Below, in pieces: positions 25,801 through 31,800 of a stretch of DNA of 64,000 nt. How positions within the stretch are numbered: position 1 is the first letter of the stretch; every line of letters begins with the position of its first letter. This DNA comes from Pollenia angustigena. Lineage: Eukaryota > Arthropoda > Insecta > Diptera > Polleniidae. The stretch covers positions 16,516,945 to 16,580,944 of the forward strand of contig OV884059.1 in the NCBI GenBank assembly GCA_930367215.1. The letters run 5' to 3'. Both the position numbers and the translations under genes were made by a program. Below the pieces are notes generated by a model. That model saw only the letters and a program-made list of their open reading frames with translations. It made no database searches and was not told the DNA's origin.

Positions 25801-28800
25801 CTTCCCTATGTCACCCGCCTGAATATTCTGAAGATTCCCTGAAAATTTCATCAAAATCGGCCCAGCCGTTTTGGAGTCCATACGTTACATACACACATAC
25901 ATACACACATCCAATTTTATATATATAGAAGAAGAAGATATCATGAGGACCCTTAATGTTTTTTGGTTTTTTATTTAGTGTAAAAACGTATAAATTTTTT
26001 GGCGTGCCAACTCGGGAGCAAGCCACATACAACTGGCCGTTTAAGCCAGCAATAGGCAATGATAGGCCTTGTGCTTTGCTGATGGTAATAGCAAAAGCAA
26101 GACGCAAAGGGAATTGGTGCCGCTTGAACTGGAATGGTAAATCGTTGGAAATCATCGGAATTCGTGGATTTCGAATGTTTTAAAATTTTGATAATGGATC
26201 ATTATTAACATAGGTTTTTTTTTAAATATTTTCGGAACTACATAACCGATTTAAGAGTTTGATATCTCGTTTTGAAAAACATGATAACGCAAAAGCAAAA
26301 AAAAATAAATATATGTAAATGTCAATGGTGGTGAAATATGAAAATTGGATTTTGCCACGACCCTCCGCCCGCAGACCGAAAATCCAAAGTCAGACTTCAC
26401 AGTGTCACCCGCCTGAATATTCTGAAGATTACCTGAAAATGTCATCAAAATCGGCCCAGCCGTTTTGAAGTCTATACGTTACATACATACAAACATACAT
26501 ACCATAGCTGTTAAGCAGCCCATACACTTGCCATATTATTGTATATGATATTCGTCATATTATTTCCATTTTGTTCTATATTATGCAATAAGTCGCACAG
26601 TAGTATCATTAATTAAATAAAATATGAACATAACCTATAGGAAAACCATAAACAATAAACAGCATTGTACAATGCTGCCAATACATTTCACTTTGTTTTC
26701 GGTGTGCAATTAAAATCAAAAGTCTTTTGATTGTTGCCAATATAATGTGCCACCTTCGAATATCACATACACATTGGCGATATAATTGTACAATAGGTCA
26801 AATTGAACAATTTTATTGCAAGTGTATGAGCCGCTTAAGATATGAATTAAATACAAAATTAAAATACTTTTTTTTAATTTCTATTTTATAAAAGAAAATA
26901 AAAACAATTTTGGTTTTAGATTTTTTGTTAAAATGTTTGTGGTATTAATTCTTATAAAATCGAATAAAATTCTGATATATTTAGATATTCTTTTTATTCA
27001 ACAAGTTTTATACAAATTTATTTTATTTGTTTCTTTTAAATTTAATTTTTTTCAAACAAATTTGTGTGCTTTTCTATTGATTTGAATACATTTTTATAAT
27101 ATTAATTTGAATAATATAAATTTAAATAATAGTGAATTTAACTTCCAATAGAAGAAATTAAATTTGAAAGACATACGGGCATGTTCTAGAAATTGAAATG
27201 AAGTGAAATTGAAATCGAACGAGATTCTAAGTTCAATTATTTACAAAATGACCGTAGTTTTTCCTGGTTTTAAGAGTTGTTCTTGTAAAGCTTATTGGTA
27301 CTCGCAAAATAAAATGGAATATTTTTATGAAAGTTAAGTACATGATCGTTTTTTAAATTTGCTCGATTTCAAATCCACTTCATTTCGTTTTCTAGAACAT
27401 GCCTGATTATCGTAAATTATTTGAAACTGATTTATATTTTATTTAAGATGTATTTAATAAATTTACAAATTGTAATAATTCATTTTGAGCCAATATTCAG
27501 ACGAAAATAATTTGCAATGAACAGCTATGATACATGCATACATACACACATCCTGTTGTATATATATAGATTTTTATGATTGAAAAGGAAAAAAGAAGAA
27601 ATAATTCCCATATTCCATTTTTTTAAATTATTTAGTTAAATACATCAAATTTTTAAATTAGAATGATTACGGAAACCATATTGGGCATGCTTCTGGTGTT
27701 TTATAATTTAGAATTCTTCAGTAAACAAAGAACGAAACACAACAAAAGTAAAATAAACATGTGTAAAATAATAATATTCTCTCTGGTTCTCTGGGGTAAG
27801 TGATTAGGTTAAAATCAATCAATAACCTCACTTTCGGATTATTTCAATTTAAATCAAGCATAGTTTGAGATTAATTTTTTATAATTTTTAATTAATTCAA
27901 TCCTGTTTTCGGATTATTTGAAGTAAGAATTCGGTATTAAATATGGATAAGTTAAGTATTTCGCACTTGATGAATCCGTACTTGAATCAAATGTTCTGTA
28001 TTAGATTTAAGGAAATCCGTACTTACCGTTCTATTGACACAGCTTCGGCTTGATTTAAGTACAGATGTATTGATTTGTTTGTCAGTGTGAGCACAAAAAG
28101 CAAACAATTGTTTAATGTTATGTAGTAAAGTAAAACTTTATTCTACTTTTATTTAGATTGACTTTAATAAACGTAAATTGCTTTGAAAAAAATTACAGTA
28201 ATTTAATAATGCACTTATGTAAAAACAACTAATCTATTTATGCCACTAAATCTAATGTTCATTATACACACAATTATCGTTTTAGTATCCGACATGCCTA
28301 AAGAGGATATTTTGCATCATTTAAACACTTGTGTGGACTTTATTGCATCAGCACTTAGCAAGGGTTGTAATATATTAGTTCACTGGTATGTCGTTACTCT
28401 TCTGTGACAATTATTAACTTATTGATTATTAATTAAATCGTTTTGGCGTATTACAGCTATTTTGGTGTAAGTCGTAGTTCATCTGCTGTTATAGCTTATA
28501 TAATGAAGCAACATAATATGGAATATCAGGCAGCCTATGATTTTGTCAAAGCAAAAAGACGTTTTGTGCAGCCAAATATAGGTTTTATAGCACAATTGAA
28601 ATTGTGGAGACGTATGGGTTGTTCCATTGATTCGCATTATCAAAAGTATAAAATCTATCGTTTGCGGTTGGCTGGGGACCAAGTGCGAAAGGGTAGGGTT
28701 TCTAGTTGCACTCTGTATATATGTACATTTGTATACTTAATACTTTTCTTTCAGCTAAAATTCTTCCTCAAAATTTCAATAACTTGATAAAACCCGATCC

Positions 28801-31800
28801 AGCTATAACACAAGAAAATCCCGAACCTATTGTCTATCGTTGTCGTAAATGCCGTCGAGTATTAGCCTCAAAATCTCATGTGCTCTTGCATCTTCCTAAA
28901 AATCAGACACCAAATAGATCCACCAATGTTAATGGCAATAATGCTGTACCAGCTACACAAAATACTTCGTCAGCACCACGTCTTCTAGAACAAATTGCCG
29001 CTGAAATACGCAAAGTATCAATAACATCTCCTCCCGAAGGTCAGCAGCCACAAATGGAGGTTGACCAATTGCCATATTGTCAGAATATTCTGTTTGTAGA
29101 ACCAATCGCATGGATGCAACATATATCGAATAATACACAGGGTCGCCTTAACTGCCCAAAATGTGAACAAAAATTGGGTAATTACAGTTGGATTAATGGT
29201 AAGTTGAAAAGGTTCTAAAACTTTTATTCTAAATTGTGATGTTATGGAAATCGATTTTAAAAACGAAACGATTTTAAATCAAAAATATCGTTTTCAGTAT
29301 ATTTTTTAAAATTAATTTTTAATACATATCCCTATTACTTTCTGTCTATATTGTTTTGAATTTAAGCCCTGTTTTCACAACTTACCGATAGCCTAAGGTA
29401 GGATTTTATCGGCCGTATTAAGTGTTTCATTACTACAACTGGGGTCTAATTCGGGAAGTCGTGATTGAATTCTTTTTCGATTCGAAAGCAATTTTATTTT
29501 TAATACTTTCAGACTTTACTGAACGAATCGAAATTATTAATTTTTTTAATTTGGTAAAGCATTTATTTGAGTTTTCATAACACTAAAAATTAGTTTCAAT
29601 TCGTTCAGTTTCGTAGTATTCGATCACCACAGCCAGGAATCAGCCCCCCTGTACTTTAACTAAGTAGGTAGGTTGAACCTTACTTTAGCTCATTGCTCAA
29701 TTAAGTTTAAAGTCAAGTTGTAAAAATGTAACTCTTCTTTACGGCCGATAAAATCCTACCTTTACCTATCGGTAAGTTTTGAAAACGGGCCTAAGTCTAT
29801 ACAGAAGTAGGGGTAAAAATCACTCGAAATTTATTACACCTTTGAAAATCGTTGGTTTTGAAATAGATCGAATTTCATCGCATACCTTATGTGTAGTTTA
29901 TAGAACACGAGCGCCTTACTCGTCCGTTCAACTTACATTTAAAACAAAAACAAAATTTCGAAATTTGTTTTTGTTTTAAATGTAAGTTGAACGGACGAGT
30001 AAGGCGCTCGTGTTCTATAAACACCACATTAATGTTCATATTTAAACAAGCTTTTTCAGTCTTTAAAACATTTCAAGTCATTTTTTAAATTTTATTTATA
30101 TAAAGTGTAATTTACTTTCTTCATTGCCTTAAGGCTCAGTTAGTCTTTACTTTCTTTTCTGTTACGAATCAGCTGATTTGTTTTTGTTATTAAAAAACCT
30201 GTGAAATTGATTAGTTTTTCTGTTCTGAAGTTGCTACAGAAAAAGTAACTATTACAATTTCGAAACAGAACGGCACGGAACAGAACAGAAACAGAAAGTA
30301 TAGACTAATGCTGCCTTTAGGAATATTAACTCATAGCTCTGGTCCTACTGAACCGATTTTGCTGGATTTCAATCCCAAACTGCTTAGGATAACTACAAGC
30401 AATTTGGCACCAAGTTTGTTCATTTCTTTTGAGTTGTTCGAAAGTGAGCGTGTTTTCAACAGATGGACAGACAGACGGACATGGCTAAATCGACTTAGAA
30501 TTACTCAAGGACCCAGAATATATATATACTTTATGGGGTCTGAGATGAATAATAAAAAAGTTTCACACGGAATGACAAACTTAATATACCCTCTTCACAA
30601 CTAATTGTGGTAGAGGGTATAAAAACAATAAAATCAAAAAACATTTGATTCCGTCCGGAATGTGCTATCAGTTCAGCACTTTGCTTAAGCAAAGTACAGT
30701 TACATAAATTTTAACAAAAAGTTTCCGTAACTTCAATATGGTTTGCTTCATGTGATTAATATGTATTCGCACATTTGTTTAATCCAACTTAAGCACATTA
30801 TTGTTAGGCCTTTAGTTGACGAACGTTCAGAGAGATATCTCTTTTCTTTATAGATCTTCCACCAAGGCGAATTCATGTAAACGGTGGTGGCAATACTATT
30901 ACAAGTGCAACACCAAAAACACAATTTTGAAGGTGGCATGCCATAACGTCCAGTGGTATAGTGTCCATGGACATTATGACGCCCTTCGATGCGACATAAA
31001 GCCCATGGACATTATGTCGCTTTGGAAAACGTCATAATGCCCGCGGACATTAAGTCATTTTTAATATGGACATTATGTCAAATATGAAGGCGTCATAATG
31101 TCCACATATAACAAAAAGAAAGATGTTAGTGAATATATATTTTTCCTTATGCATAGACGGCCTTCGGCCGTGCGCAAGGATTTTCTCCTCCATGGTTTAA
31201 CAAAAACCGGCTTCGCTAACTGAATCTTCTCTGTATAACCGGCCTTCGGCCGGGCGCAAGCATTTTCTCCTCTATGGTATAACAAAAACCGGCTTCGCTA
31301 ACTAAAGCTTCTATGCATAGTCGGCCTTCGGAAACAAGGCAGATTTTAGAAGCTTTACTTAGCGAACACGGTACTTTTTATACCATAAAGGAGAAAATCC
31401 TTTCGCACTTCCGAAGGCCGGTTATACAGAGAAGCTTTAGTTAGCGAAGCCGGTTTTTGTTATACCATAGAGGAAAAAATCCATGCTACCGGCCGAAGGC
31501 CGGCAATACAGAGAAGCTTTAGAAGCCAGTGTTTGTTATATCATAGTGGAGAAAATCATTGCGACCGTCCGAACTTTACACAATAAAATCAAAAAATGTA
31601 TAACGGTAATCTAAAATACCTTTAAATAGGAAACATTCGCTTTACAATTTTAATGGACATTATGTCGCACCAAAAAAGGACATAACGTCCATGGACATTG
31701 TTACACTTTTTGATGGACATTTTGTCGCATCGCTGAGCGACATATCGTCCATGGACTTTATGTTCGTGGACATTACGACATGCCACTCTATGACACTCCA

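Larger units (their letters stand above)
26503..27529. mobile_element. Insertion with CATAGCTGTT ends inside a Helitron
   Basis: CATAGCTGTT at the left and AACAGCTATG at the right, with ATAC next to each end. Removing it restores a Helitron 5' sequence continuous with its relative at 25880-25929. The flanks are (CATA)n-like, so the 4-bp duplication is uncertain. It contains 26515-26834 and 27177-27404. Confidence 0.45.
26181..27570 (-). mobile_element. Helitron 5' region interrupted by another element
   Basis: The minus-strand 5' end TCTATATATATACAACAGG at 27570 follows an A. After a 1-kb interruption (26503-27529) the sequence resumes at 26502 with the CATAC-rich and CGGCTGGGCCGATTTTGATG-type stretch also seen in 25350-25929. 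May be the 5' part belonging to the helicase relic at 25948-26180. Confidence 0.62.
5252..28285 (+). other. MKP-4 intron 2 (23,034 bp), transposon-filled
   Basis: The donor follows exon 2 as A|GTAAGT and the acceptor is TTTTAG before exon 3; the phase-1 join restores an Ile codon followed by SDMPKED, which fits the phosphatase family. The other three small introns of this gene are 94, 71 and 62 nt. The intron holds at least 25 recognisable repeats on both strands and no conserved host exon that I can see. Confidence 0.88.
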
